Assembly: GCA_019058365.1 (NCBI GenBank)
Contig: JAHPZE010000014.1
Span: forward strand, 1 to 64,000
Length of the DNA stretch: 64,000 bases
Source of the DNA: Promethearchaeota archaeon
GTDB taxonomy: Archaea > Asgardarchaeota > Lokiarchaeia > Sigyniarchaeales > SOKP01
Direction: 5' to 3'
How positions within the stretch are numbered: the first letter of the stretch is position 1; the number at the start of each line of letters is the position of its first letter. The position numbers and the translations under genes are program-made. Positions 54,937-64,000 of this stretch are shown here, one piece after another. The notes under the pieces were generated by a model, which was not told the origin of the DNA, did no database searches, and worked only from the letters and a program-made list of their open reading frames with translations.

Positions 54937-57900
54937 ATGAAAAAGGAATTAAGAATCATGTCTTTATTGGGAATTTTTGCATTTCTATCTTTAACTATTT
55001 TCGTTTCAGATATTTTTAACGAATTCAATTTTAATACTAAAAATCGCTTAGAAAATTCAGGATTTTGGGATCTTACCAGTACTCCAATCCATATCAATGA
55101 CTTAAATCCTAGCATTAATTGGAGTAGAACTGCTGCTGATAATGAGTGGTGTAGTGGATCAGGAACTTGGAGTGATCCCTATCTTATTGAAAATATCACT
55201 ATAGATGATTTATTTAGTGGAAGTTGTATATGGATTGAAAATTCTGAAGTCCCATTCATAATTAGAAATTGTACTTTTATAAATAGTGGAAGAGGCGCAG
55301 TTTGGCCTGATTCTGGAATAAGATTTAATAACGTCAGCAATGGGCGTATAGAGAATAATACAATTTACTTAAATGAATTTTATGGACTTTCAATACTAGA
55401 CGGGAGTAAGAATAATACTATTACAAAAAATAATATTAATAATAATGATGATGGTGGATTGTATTTAGGGTATTCTAGTAATAATAATATTTTTAGTGAT
55501 AATAATTTCAATTATAACTATTTTGGAGGTTTTTATATTTATCATTGTAATTTTAATAATTTTTCAGGAAATACCATTAAGCAAACCACGAGTGATCAAA
55601 CTAGAGAGATAACAATTACTGGGCAAAACAATACTTTCTCAGGAAATATGTTTGAAAACTGTGGAATCTATCTTCAACCTTGGGATGAGCCATTAAGCGA
55701 ATTATCTTCTCATTTGATTGATATAACAAATTTAGTTAATGGGAAACCAATATATTATTATGCAAACAAAAGTTTTCTGATAAAGGATAATTTCACCAAT
55801 GCGGGGCAAGTTATCTTAGTAAACTGTGAATTTTGTGAAATATCAAGTCAAAATATATCTAATAGTGGACGTGGTATATTATTCTATTATAGTCATAATA
55901 ATACTATTTTTAACAATAGTATTAGTAATTCTTTTGCTGAGGAAATTTCTGTATATAAATCTGATCAAAATAATATATCTCATAATTTAATTAGTAATAT
56001 TGGGGATTCTATAGGCATTACTTTAAGCTATTCTAATAAAAATAATGTCTCATTAAATCAAATTTTTGATTGTAATACTGCTATAGATATAAATACGGGT
56101 TATTGGAATACAATAAGCTTTAATAATTTAACAGATAATTACAGAGGTGTAGATATTTACCACGGAGAACTTACAGATATGAATAATACAATTAAAAAAA
56201 ATATAATTTCAGATAATGATCAAGGTATCTATGTACAAAACGCCAATACAAATGGAAATACAATATTTTTTAACTATTTTATCACAAATAGCATAAATGC
56301 ATATGATAATGGAGATTATAATTATTGGGACAATGGATCGTTAGGAAATTACTGGGATGACTATGTGGGGAATGATTCTAATGATGACGGAATTGGTGAA
56401 ACCCCATATATTGTATCAGGGGCAGGTGGGAATCAAGATAATTTTCCTCTATGGGATGATGGTCATAATGGAAGTAAAATATTCATAGATGATGGTTCTT
56501 CAAATAATTGGAATTGGGCTAGTAAACATACTTGGTGTACAGGTTCTGGAACATTGAAAGATCCCTATATAATAAAAAATTGTAATATCGATGGTAATAA
56601 TTCGGGTAGTTGTATCTACATAAAGAATTCAAATGTATATTTTAGAATTGAGAATTGTACTGTTTATAATTCACAGAGTGTAGATGGTATATATCATGCT
56701 GGCATCTTATTAGAGGATACATCTAAAGGAACAATAATAAATACTACCACTTCTTATAATAATGGGAATGGGATTTCCCTTGATGGATCTCATAATATTA
56801 CAATTCAAGGATGTTTTATTAATGATAATATTAATTATGGAATTTCTCAGATTTGGAGTAGTTATAATATCACAATAATTAATAATACTATCAACAATAA
56901 CAATAGGGGAATCTTTACCTCTTCTGCTGCCCAAGATGATAAGATTATAGGAAATGTTTTTAAAAGCAATACTGAAGCTGCTATTTACTTTAACCCTGGT
57001 TCTTATAGTTTAATTGAAAGAAATAAAATTACAGGCAGTTTTAGGGGAATTCATTTATGGGGAAACAATAATACCATTTTATTTAATGATATCTATTCTA
57101 ATTCATATGGAATTTACTTTAGTCCTGGAATGGATACATGGAATAATACAATAGCTCATAATTCAATTTATAATTCATTTTCATATGCTATCTATTTAGA
57201 AGGCTCTAATGACCGATTTAACATTTTTTATAACAATTCATTTACAGGAAATGGAAATAATGCTTATGATGATGGTTATGGTAATTATTGGGATAATGGT
57301 ATAATTGGGAATTATTGGGATGATTATAGCGGGGAGGATGCAAATGATGATGGTATTGGAGAAGATCCATACGTCATTACTGGATTAGCTTTAAGTCAAG
57401 ATAATTTCCCTATTTGGGACGATGGTCATAATGGTAGTAAAATTGTTATTGATGATAGTGCATCTAATAACTGGGTTTGGGCTAAAACTCGAACATGGTG
57501 TTCAGGCTCGGGAACTTTTAATGATCCGTATATAATAAGAGAGTGTATAATTGATGGAAATAACTTAACCAGTTGTATCCAGATTAGTAATTCGATTGTA
57601 TATTTTAGAATTGAAAATTGTAGCATTTTTAATTGTTCTTCAGGGCAAGCGGGGATCAAATTATTAAATGTGCTTAACGGACAATTATTAAATAGTAATT
57701 GTTCAAATAACATAGGCTATGGAATATATTTATCCGACAGTCATAATAATACTATTTCAGGAAATATCGCAAATTATAATGATGAATTTGGGATATTTCT
57801 AGAAGCAAGTGATAATAACACCCTTTCAGGAAACGATTTAAATGAAAATTTTTATGGTATTTATTTAGGATTGAGCAACAACAACACAATTTCAGAAAAT

Positions 57901-60900
57901 TCTGCTAATAATAATGATTGGCAAGGAATCTATTTATCTTCTTCGAGTAATAATAATACGATTCTAAATAATAACGTAACCTGTAATAATGACAATGGAA
58001 TATTTATAGATTCCAGTACTTATAATAAGCTATTTGGAAATATTGCTGACAATAACGGATGGAATGGCTTACTTCTATGGAAAAGCATTGGAAATATAAT
58101 TAGAGGAAATATAATAAGTTATAACGTTTTTGCCGGTGTTTATTTATATAGAAGTAATAATACTGAAGTTATAGAAAATAATTTCATTGGAAACTTATAT
58201 AATATTTACGAAATAGGATGTGAAAATAATAATTTTGTTTTAAATTATTACGATGGAATACTTACTCCATTTGTTATAGATAATAATGGAGGTGGTGATC
58301 TTACATGGCTAGAAGCGGTTAATCTGTTTGTTTGGTGTACAGGTTCAGGCAGCTACTCTGATCCATATATAATACAAAATTTAATTATCGATGGTCAAAA
58401 TTCAAGTAGCTGTATAGAAATTAGAGATTCTGATGTGTACTTTTACATCATTAATTGTTCATTCTATAATTCTGGTAATGGTTTATATAATGCAGGAATT
58501 GAACTTGCAAATGTAATTAATGGACAATTGATAACTAATAATTGTTCAAATAATAATGGTATTGGAATTGGTTTATACCAGAGTCAAAATGTTACTATTG
58601 ATGGAAACATAGTAAACAATAATGAGGAGTCTGGAATCTTTTTAGAAGTAAGTCATAATAATATTCTTTCGGCAAACACCTTAAATGAGAATTCTGATGG
58701 AATATATTTAGGTTTAAGTACCAACAACACTATTTCAGAAAATTCAGCTTTTAATAACGACCAAAGAGGGATTTATTTATCATCTTCATCCAATAATAAT
58801 ACAATTCTAAATAACAATTTTACCTATAACGGTCAAGATGGAATATTTATATCTTATAGTTATAATAATACAATTATAGGAAATAATGCAGACTATAATG
58901 ATTATGGAATTTCGGTATGGAATAGCAATAATAATACAATCATAGGTAATACTTTAAGTAATAACGATTTTATCGGATTATGGTTATATAAAAGCAATAA
59001 TACGGATGTCATATGCAACACATTCTTTGGGAACTCAAATAAAAATATCAAAGAATCTGAAACTAAAAATAACTTTTTTAATTGGAATTATTTAGATGGA
59101 ATTTTTTCTCCATTTATCATTGATGATGATGGAGGGGGAGATTTTACTTGGACAGAACTAAAATCTCTATTTTTTTGGTGTACGGGATCAGGTAATTATT
59201 TCGATCCGTATATAATAAATAACTTGATAATTAATGGCAAAAATTCAAGTAGCTGTATAGAGATTAGGGATTCTATGGTATTTTTTAAGATCGAAGGTTT
59301 TACGCTTTATAATTCCAGTTCAGGTTTATCTAATGCAGGAATTAAATTAACAAATGTAGTCAATGGACAATTGATAAACAATAACTGTTCTAATAATAAC
59401 GGTAATGGTATACAATTATCCAACAATCAAAATGTTACTATTGATGGAAACATAGTAAACAATAATGAGGAGTTTGGAATCTTTTTAGAAGTAAGTCATA
59501 ATAACACTCTATCGGGAAACACTTTAGATGAGAATTATGGGGGAATTCTTTTAGTATCAAGCAGCAATAATACTATTTCAGAAAATTTTGCTTATAATAA
59601 TGGCTGGCAGGGGTTCTACCTATCTTCCTCAAGCAATAATAATATAATTTTAAATAATAACTTAACTTACAATAACGAGAATGGAATATTTGTAGATTCC
59701 AGTAATTATAATACAATTACAGGAAATATCGCAGATCATAACAGTGAGAATGGGATATTTGTAGAGTCCAGTATTTATAATACAATTACAGGAAATATCG
59801 CAGATCATAACAGTGAGAATGGGATATTTGTAGAGTTCAGTAATTATAATACAATTACAGGAAATATCGCAGATCATAACGGTGGGAATGGGATATTTGT
59901 ATGTGAATGCAATGATACTACAGTTGCAAGAAATAAAGCAAATTATAACACTTTTGCGGGATTGTATTTAATGAGCAGCAATAATACTGAAGTTATAGGT
60001 AATATTTTCATTGGAAACTTATATACTATCTCTGAAAGTGATGGTGTAAACAATAATTTTAACTGGAATGTTGAAGATGGCTTCACAGATCCAATTATTA
60101 TAGATGATACTGGTATAGGAAATTTTACATGGGGTGAAAGTCTTAATTATTTAGCGTGGATTTATGGTTCTGGGACTTTAATTGATCCATATATAATTGA
60201 ATTAATTACAATTGATGGTCTGAATTTAACTAGTTGCCTTACAATTAGAAATTCTAATGTTTATTTCAGGATACAAAATTGCACTTTTTATAATTCTGGC
60301 TATAATCTCTATGATGGGGGAATTAAACTAAATTCGACATTAAATGGAGAATTGAAGAATAATAATTGCTCATTTAATAATGCAAATGGAATTATCTTAG
60401 ATTCATGTCAATCTATTGTTATTACCGAGAATTCAATTAATAACAATCAGAGATCTGGACTCGTATTAATTGATTGTAGTAATATTGATATCATTAATAA
60501 TAAGGAGACAATCAACTTTAACGAGCTTTATGGTATTTATTTATTTAATAGTCATTACAATGATATAACGAATAATACAATAAATAACAATGGAATAGGA
60601 ATTTTTCTTAATCAGTCTAATTATAATTCCATTGATTGGAATACTCTATTAAATAATGGTCAAGCAATTGTAGACAATGGTGTAGGAAATATTATTGGTT
60701 TAAATAATGTTTTACCTGGTACGGTAAGTGAATTTCCTTTTGATATCTTAATTATAATTCTGATAATTGGATTAGTTGTTGTAGGAGTTACAGGAGCAAC
60801 AATAGTAATAAAAAAGAAAAGGTCAATTCCAGCTAAGAAGGAAAAAGAATTAAGTGAGAAAAAGAAGGAGAAAATTAGAATTAAGCTTGAAGGAAAACTG

Positions 60901-61557
60901 GATTTTGTTGACTATCTTATAAGGGAAAGGAACATTAAATTAGCTTATAAAAATCTAGGAAAAATTCAAGATACAGCGGATTTGTATGATTTCTTTGATA
61001 TTTTTAATAAAGCGAATGAAAGAGTTGATCATTGTAAGGAGATTGAAGCAAGTATTTCTAAAGCAGTGATAGAAGAAGAAGTTTCTCGCCATGTTAAAGA
61101 AAGAGAAGTAAAAGAAGTAGTTATACCTCCACCTATAATAAAGAAAGAGGAAGAAAAGAAGTACAATTTATTTATTAGTTATTCTACTGTTGATAGAGAC
61201 TATTTTCAAATATCAAAGATTGTAGAAGAGCTTAAAAAGTATCCTAATATCAGCCAAATCTCATATTGGGAACGAGACAGTAAAGCAAACATTGTAGAGT
61301 TCATGGACGAGACGCTTGAAGTAAGTAATACCTTTCTACTCTTTTGTAGCGAACATTCTGTAAATTCTAAAGCTGTAAAAGATGAATGGCAGGCAGCTTT
61401 CCAAATGAGAAAAGAAGGTTTGATAAAACTGATTCCCGTATATGAAGAACAAAAGCACATTCCAAAAATATTATGGCATCTACTAAATGTCAAATATGAT
61501 AAAGATAATTTTAAGAGCTTTATCGAAAATCTCTATAAGGAAATTATGAGAGAATAA
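54937..61557 (+). CDS. Predicted transmembrane receptor: secreted beta-helix ectodomain, one TM helix, cytoplasmic TIR domain
   Basis: A 2206-residue protein. The N terminus is a signal peptide (basic MKKELR then a hydrophobic stretch to ~25). Residues ~50-1925 are right-handed beta-helix (NosD/CASH-like) repeats dominated by N-N-T-I/S-x-N units, grouped in six modules each opening with a W(C/I)xGSG...DPY block (near 55147, 56533, 57493, 58333, 59176, 60157). One transmembrane helix spans 1937-1958, followed by KKKR. A helical linker (~1975-2060) leads to a TIR domain (2076-2205): NLFISYSTVDRD opens it, and Glu2150 in VKDEWQAA is the likely catalytic Glu. It may bind surface sugars and signal or cleave NAD+ inside. 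Confidence 0.85.
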   Translation: MKKELRIMSLLGIFAFLSLTIFVSDIFNEFNFNTKNRLENSGFWDLTSTPIHINDLNPSINWSRTAADNEWCSGSGTWSDPYLIENITIDDLFSGSCIWIENSEVPFIIRNCTFINSGRGAVWPDSGIRFNNVSNGRIENNTIYLNEFYGLSILDGSKNNTITKNNINNNDDGGLYLGYSSNNNIFSDNNFNYNYFGGFYIYHCNFNNFSGNTIKQTTSDQTREITITGQNNTFSGNMFENCGIYLQPWDEPLSELSSHLIDITNLVNGKPIYYYANKSFLIKDNFTNAGQVILVNCEFCEISSQNISNSGRGILFYYSHNNTIFNNSISNSFAEEISVYKSDQNNISHNLISNIGDSIGITLSYSNKNNVSLNQIFDCNTAIDINTGYWNTISFNNLTDNYRGVDIYHGELTDMNNTIKKNIISDNDQGIYVQNANTNGNTIFFNYFITNSINAYDNGDYNYWDNGSLGNYWDDYVGNDSNDDGIGETPYIVSGAGGNQDNFPLWDDGHNGSKIFIDDGSSNNWNWASKHTWCTGSGTLKDPYIIKNCNIDGNNSGSCIYIKNSNVYFRIENCTVYNSQSVDGIYHAGILLEDTSKGTIINTTTSYNNGNGISLDGSHNITIQGCFINDNINYGISQIWSSYNITIINNTINNNNRGIFTSSAAQDDKIIGNVFKSNTEAAIYFNPGSYSLIERNKITGSFRGIHLWGNNNTILFNDIYSNSYGIYFSPGMDTWNNTIAHNSIYNSFSYAIYLEGSNDRFNIFYNNSFTGNGNNAYDDGYGNYWDNGIIGNYWDDYSGEDANDDGIGEDPYVITGLALSQDNFPIWDDGHNGSKIVIDDSASNNWVWAKTRTWCSGSGTFNDPYIIRECIIDGNNLTSCIQISNSIVYFRIENCSIFNCSSGQAGIKLLNVLNGQLLNSNCSNNIGYGIYLSDSHNNTISGNIANYNDEFGIFLEASDNNTLSGNDLNENFYGIYLGLSNNNTISENSANNNDWQGIYLSSSSNNNTILNNNVTCNNDNGIFIDSSTYNKLFGNIADNNGWNGLLLWKSIGNIIRGNIISYNVFAGVYLYRSNNTEVIENNFIGNLYNIYEIGCENNNFVLNYYDGILTPFVIDNNGGGDLTWLEAVNLFVWCTGSGSYSDPYIIQNLIIDGQNSSSCIEIRDSDVYFYIINCSFYNSGNGLYNAGIELANVINGQLITNNCSNNNGIGIGLYQSQNVTIDGNIVNNNEESGIFLEVSHNNILSANTLNENSDGIYLGLSTNNTISENSAFNNDQRGIYLSSSSNNNTILNNNFTYNGQDGIFISYSYNNTIIGNNADYNDYGISVWNSNNNTIIGNTLSNNDFIGLWLYKSNNTDVICNTFFGNSNKNIKESETKNNFFNWNYLDGIFSPFIIDDDGGGDFTWTELKSLFFWCTGSGNYFDPYIINNLIINGKNSSSCIEIRDSMVFFKIEGFTLYNSSSGLSNAGIKLTNVVNGQLINNNCSNNNGNGIQLSNNQNVTIDGNIVNNNEEFGIFLEVSHNNTLSGNTLDENYGGILLVSSSNNTISENFAYNNGWQGFYLSSSSNNNIILNNNLTYNNENGIFVDSSNYNTITGNIADHNSENGIFVESSIYNTITGNIADHNSENGIFVEFSNYNTITGNIADHNGGNGIFVCECNDTTVARNKANYNTFAGLYLMSSNNTEVIGNIFIGNLYTISESDGVNNNFNWNVEDGFTDPIIIDDTGIGNFTWGESLNYLAWIYGSGTLIDPYIIELITIDGLNLTSCLTIRNSNVYFRIQNCTFYNSGYNLYDGGIKLNSTLNGELKNNNCSFNNANGIILDSCQSIVITENSINNNQRSGLVLIDCSNIDIINNKETINFNELYGIYLFNSHYNDITNNTINNNGIGIFLNQSNYNSIDWNTLLNNGQAIVDNGVGNIIGLNNVLPGTVSEFPFDILIIILIIGLVVVGVTGATIVIKKKRSIPAKKEKELSEKKKEKIRIKLEGKLDFVDYLIRERNIKLAYKNLGKIQDTADLYDFFDIFNKANERVDHCKEIEASISKAVIEEEVSRHVKEREVKEVVIPPPIIKKEEEKKYNLFISYSTVDRDYFQISKIVEELKKYPNISQISYWERDSKANIVEFMDETLEVSNTFLLFCSEHSVNSKAVKDEWQAAFQMRKEGLIKLIPVYEEQKHIPKILWHLLNVKYDKDNFKSFIENLYKEIMRE
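58591..59513 (+). repeat. 843-bp near-duplicate module in the receptor ectodomain
   Basis: A block beginning GTTACTATTGATGGAAACAT at 58591 recurs at 59434, exactly 843 bases (281 codons) later, with about 80 bases nearly identical; the flanking W-C blocks are also 843 bases apart. This marks a recent whole-module duplication in frame. Confidence 0.8.
59680..59886 (+). repeat. Three tandem 69-bp repeats in the receptor ectodomain
   Basis: Three units (59680, 59749, 59818) of 69 bases each encode 23 residues of the type NGIFV-x-S/F-S-N/I-YNTITGNIADHN. They differ at only a few bases, so the expansion is young. They sit within one beta-helix coil run and keep the frame. Confidence 0.92.
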
Positions 61558-61610
61558 GAGCAGTTCTCTCCCTCATTTTTTCCATTTTTTGATAATTAAT
61601 AATTATTTTT

Positions 61611-63260
61611 TTAGATTTTTTTTATCTCTGGAATCAGGAGTATAAAATTACTGCCTTTTGAATAATCCCCTTTAATTCTATCCTCAACCCATATTTTTCC
61701 ATTATAACTCATAATGACTTTTTTCACAAGAGATAACCCTAAACCAATCCCTTTGAAATTGTGGTCTCTAATAGTTTCTCTTTGAAAGATTTTTTCTTTC
61801 CAAGTATCAATAATTCCTACACCATTATCTTTGAATTCCATTTTAATGTAATCAGCATCTGATTTGTGGTCTCTCGTTATCTTAATATTAATTTCTGAAA
61901 TTAAGCTTGAGGAATGTCTTATAGCATTAATAAGTATATTCTCAAAAACATCCCTAATGAACTCATTTGCTTGAACGTATATTTGCTTACTAAATGAGTC
62001 GATTCTGATGTTTATTTCTTTATTTTTAAAAGTTAATTTAATATAATTCACTACATCATCTAAAATATTATAGATCTCAATTTGATTAAGAGATTTTTCA
62101 TCAGTATCAATCTGAGAAATCTTACGAATATTAGAAACTAGTTTTCTTCCCCTAATAATCTGAGTTTCAATAAGATTCAAATAAGATCTTACCTCATTCG
62201 GATTATCAAGTATCATATTACAAAGTTCCATCCCTGATAGTAAATTCTGTAAAATGTTATTTATATCATGAGTAAAAAGATCCTTGTAGAAATCTACCCT
62301 CTGATAAGCTTTTCGATAATCATTTTCTGATTCTTTTAATTCAGCGGTTCTTATATTTACCTTTTGCTTTAAAATAAAACTTATAAAAATAAATATTAAG
62401 ACAAGACCAGCTGAGCTTAGAATTACAGGTAATACCCATTCTGGGATAATTATCAAACTTTCTTGTTTCCCAAAGAAATATTTACTTAATAATTCATAAT
62501 AGATAGATCCTGAATCTCTTTTTAAAAGAACTAAATGGGCATCAATCCTTTCAATTAAGTATTGACTTATACTTGAATTTTTAGGAAAGGCAAACTTTAG
62601 GCTGCACGGATTAAATATTATTGAAGTTTTATAGATATCATAATCATCTGAATATAAAATTCCAAATAATCTATTGACCACTCCTGCATCAGCACTACCA
62701 GCATCTAAAGCCTCAAAAACATTTTGATAATTAGCATATTCTACAAATGTACAGTTGATATTAAACCTCTTAGTAAGGTTCATTATCCCTTCTGAACCGA
62801 TAGTATGAATACTTCCAGACATAACTGCTATTGTTTTATTATGTAAATCAAAAAGTGATTCAATATTAGATCCTTCTTTTATATACACAACACCCCAATT
62901 TGTGAAAACTTCTTCTTGGTTAAAATCATAAATCTCTGCTCTTTCATTTGAGAAGGCAACATCGACCATAACATCTAATTCATTATTTTCTAATCGATCT
63001 AAACATTGAGTCCAGTTACCATCTACATATTCCAGTTCCCATCCTTCTTGTGTCGCTATATATTCTAAAAGATCGGGAAATAGCCCGATATGGTTTTTAT
63101 TTTCATCTGTGTATACTTTAGGAGGGTTTTCATATGATCCTACGCGAATATGCATAGGGTCTCCAATAGATTTTTGAAAAAAAAGAGATATGAAAATTAT
63201 TGAGATTGAACTTATGGAGAGGACAAACAGAAGAAAAATATTCCATTTTTTTAGTATAAT
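61611..63260 (-). CDS. Sensor histidine kinase with solute-binding-type extracellular domain
   Basis: A histidine kinase. An SBP family 3-type (periplasmic amino-acid-binding-like) sensor begins at HIRVGSYENPP, then a transmembrane helix (WVLPVILSSAGLVLIFIFI), a DHp helix with phospho-acceptor FTHDINN, and an HATPase with N box NILINAIRHS, DNGVGI and GIGLGLS. The first usual start is ATG 63155, which leaves no signal peptide. The frame is open upstream and encodes KKWNIFLLFVL and more hydrophobic residues; GAGG (63269-63266) lies five bases before ATT 63260, so I place the start there. It ends 53 bases from the convergent TIR receptor. No response regulator is nearby. Confidence 0.8.
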   Translation of the reverse strand: MILKKWNIFLLFVLSISSISIIFISLFFQKSIGDPMHIRVGSYENPPKVYTDENKNHIGLFPDLLEYIATQEGWELEYVDGNWTQCLDRLENNELDVMVDVAFSNERAEIYDFNQEEVFTNWGVVYIKEGSNIESLFDLHNKTIAVMSGSIHTIGSEGIMNLTKRFNINCTFVEYANYQNVFEALDAGSADAGVVNRLFGILYSDDYDIYKTSIIFNPCSLKFAFPKNSSISQYLIERIDAHLVLLKRDSGSIYYELLSKYFFGKQESLIIIPEWVLPVILSSAGLVLIFIFISFILKQKVNIRTAELKESENDYRKAYQRVDFYKDLFTHDINNILQNLLSGMELCNMILDNPNEVRSYLNLIETQIIRGRKLVSNIRKISQIDTDEKSLNQIEIYNILDDVVNYIKLTFKNKEINIRIDSFSKQIYVQANEFIRDVFENILINAIRHSSSLISEINIKITRDHKSDADYIKMEFKDNGVGIIDTWKEKIFQRETIRDHNFKGIGLGLSLVKKVIMSYNGKIWVEDRIKGDYSKGSNFILLIPEIKKI

Positions 63261-63581
63261 ATTCCCCTCTCTTAAAATTCTTTATGTTTTAAATGAGCGC
63301 TCATAGACTTGAACATTATACAAAAATAATAGAAAAAGTTCCTTAATTTAAATGTTTTCATTACGAGAAATTAAAGGATTTAAAGATCTATAACAAAAAT
63401 AGATTCAAAGGAGAGTGAATAAAAAAAATTATCGAGAAAGTATAAGTATTAGTGGAAATTTTAGGAAAAGTATGTGAAAAAAAGAGTATTAAAATTAGAA
63501 AGGATTCGAGTATTTTTGTATTTAATATTTTTTAAGATGATTTAATTTAATTAAATGATTATTAGTAATTAATATATAAAG
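63261..63581. other. Gene-free region upstream of the histidine kinase and tRNA-Arg
   Basis: About 320 bases without a coding frame I can support. It contains the kinase Shine-Dalgarno at its left end, and AT-rich stretches before the tRNA gene that may hold its promoter. Nothing else is seen. Confidence 0.55.
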
Positions 63582-63685
63582 AGCCCAGTGGTCTAGTTGG
63601 ATAGGGCGCTGGCTTGCGGAGCCAGATATCGGGGGTTCAAACTATTATAAAATTCTTATTAAAGGAAAAAATCCCCCCTGGGCTA
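63582..63685 (+). tRNA. tRNA-Arg(GCG) with a 30-base intron in the T loop
   Basis: Acceptor arms AGCCCAG (63582-63588) and CTGGGCT (63678-63684) pair fully, discriminator A at 63685. The D stem is GTCT/GGGC. The anticodon stem CTGGC/GCCAG encloses TTGCGGA with anticodon GCG (63616-63618), arginine. The T stem GGGGG/CCCCC is separated by far more than seven bases; removal of 30 bases (63642-63671, boundary ambiguous by one A) gives the normal loop TTCAAAT. The intron lies near position 59/60. Mature length 74. Confidence 0.92.
63642..63671 (+). other. Non-canonical tRNA-Arg intron
   Basis: 30 AT-rich bases splitting the T loop. The boundary is ambiguous by one base because an A flanks both ends. 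Confidence 0.75.
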
Positions 63686-63722
63686 CTAATCTTCAAATTC
63701 TTTGTTTACTAATGAATACATT

Positions 63723-64000
63723 CTATTCTATCAAATCTAAGATTTCTGAAATATTTCTGATCTTTCTTAGATTTGATGCATCAATTTCCCTTTCAAAGGG
63801 GAATTTATATTTTCTTTCAAATAATATTGATGGTAAGTTGGCTCTTTGAGCACCAATGATATCCGCATATTCATCTCCACACACAATAACCGTATTAGGT
63901 TGATCTTCCAATCCCATCTTCCTGAGTGCATAATGGAAGATATCTGGGTCGGGCTTTCTCTTTCCATATTTGGCAGATGTGATTACAACGTCAAAATATT
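63723..64000 (-). CDS. HAD-family hydrolase, C-terminal part (cut by the window edge)
   Basis: The frame runs from the stop at 63723 past the end of the window. The visible part includes the HAD lysine motif region (KYGKRKPDPDIF) and motif IV (VCGDEYADIIGAQRAN), typical of the phosphoglycolate-phosphatase-like branch. The N-terminal catalytic Asp lies outside the window. Its substrate cannot be judged. Confidence 0.82.
   Translation of the reverse strand, partial: YFDVVITSAKYGKRKPDPDIFHYALRKMGLEDQPNTVIVCGDEYADIIGAQRANLPSILFERKYKFPFEREIDASNLRKIRNISEILDLIE

Noticed and set aside
59680..59886. Regular 69-bp repeats as a CRISPR array.
   Set aside because: They are in frame inside the receptor gene, have no unique spacers and encode beta-helix coils.
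54937..61557. TIR gene as a part of a Thoeris, CBASS or pAgo defence operon.
   Set aside because: No ThsA-like, cyclase, effector or Argonaute gene lies beside it, and the protein has a signal peptide and membrane span.

Overview
The window is AT-rich archaeal DNA that looks like an Asgard archaeon, most like Lokiarchaeia. Archaeal markers are ribosomal protein S8e, SRP19, an HMf-type histone, archaeal-type glutamyl-tRNA synthetase, a Thr1-type proteasome beta subunit, the H4MPT-pathway enzyme Ftr, and tRNAs with archaeal-style introns. The Asgard leaning comes from eukaryote-like parts: a Rag/Gtr-type GTPase (HKID motif) beside a longin-Arf-like GTPase, further longin-like proteins, a JAMM protease near the proteasome, long coiled-coil membrane proteins and appendage-like beta-sandwich proteins. 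Placement is by gene content only; no tree was run.

Layout. 1-4 kb: PAP2 phosphatase, Hsp20, AAA ATPase. 4-10.5 kb: a regulatory block with two proteins sharing an N-terminal longin-like module (one carrying PAS-GAF-PAS), Ftr, a transglutaminase-like protein and two GTPases. 10.6-23.5 kb: carbon metabolism, with two copies of a FAD oxidase plus CCG-domain Fe-S protein pair, an AMP-forming acyl-CoA synthetase and an ADP-forming acyl-CoA synthetase subunit; three genes here are broken (two frameshifts, one in-frame stop). 23.7-30.6 kb: surface/membrane block with a caspase/legumain-like protease, a small beta-sandwich membrane protein and a 1489-residue coiled-coil protein with C-terminal membrane anchors. 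30.6-44 kb: mostly housekeeping (Hef-like helicase, MBL hydrolase, histone, M28 peptidase, JAMM, proteasome beta, S8e, NUDIX-HypA-SRP19, an intron-containing tRNA-Pro). 44-54.8 kb: membrane proteins, a catalytically degenerate aldo-keto reductase, an MtxX-like protein, a zinc-ribbon CAAX protease, GluRS, an alkylsulfatase-like hydrolase, a nitronate monooxygenase-like protein and a HAD phosphatase. 54.9-64 kb: a 2206-residue predicted receptor (secreted beta-helix, one membrane span, cytoplasmic TIR), a convergent histidine kinase with a solute-binding-type sensor, an intron-containing tRNA-Arg and a HAD gene cut by the window edge.

The most notable content is the beta-helix/TM/TIR receptor, whose layout parallels Toll-like receptors; the tail-anchored giant coiled-coil protein; the caspase-like protease with a beta-sandwich inserted in its fold; non-canonical introns in both tRNAs; and several genes whose best start is an AUU/AUC/AUA codon behind a Shine-Dalgarno sequence. 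All functions are read from sequence motifs; no database search was possible.
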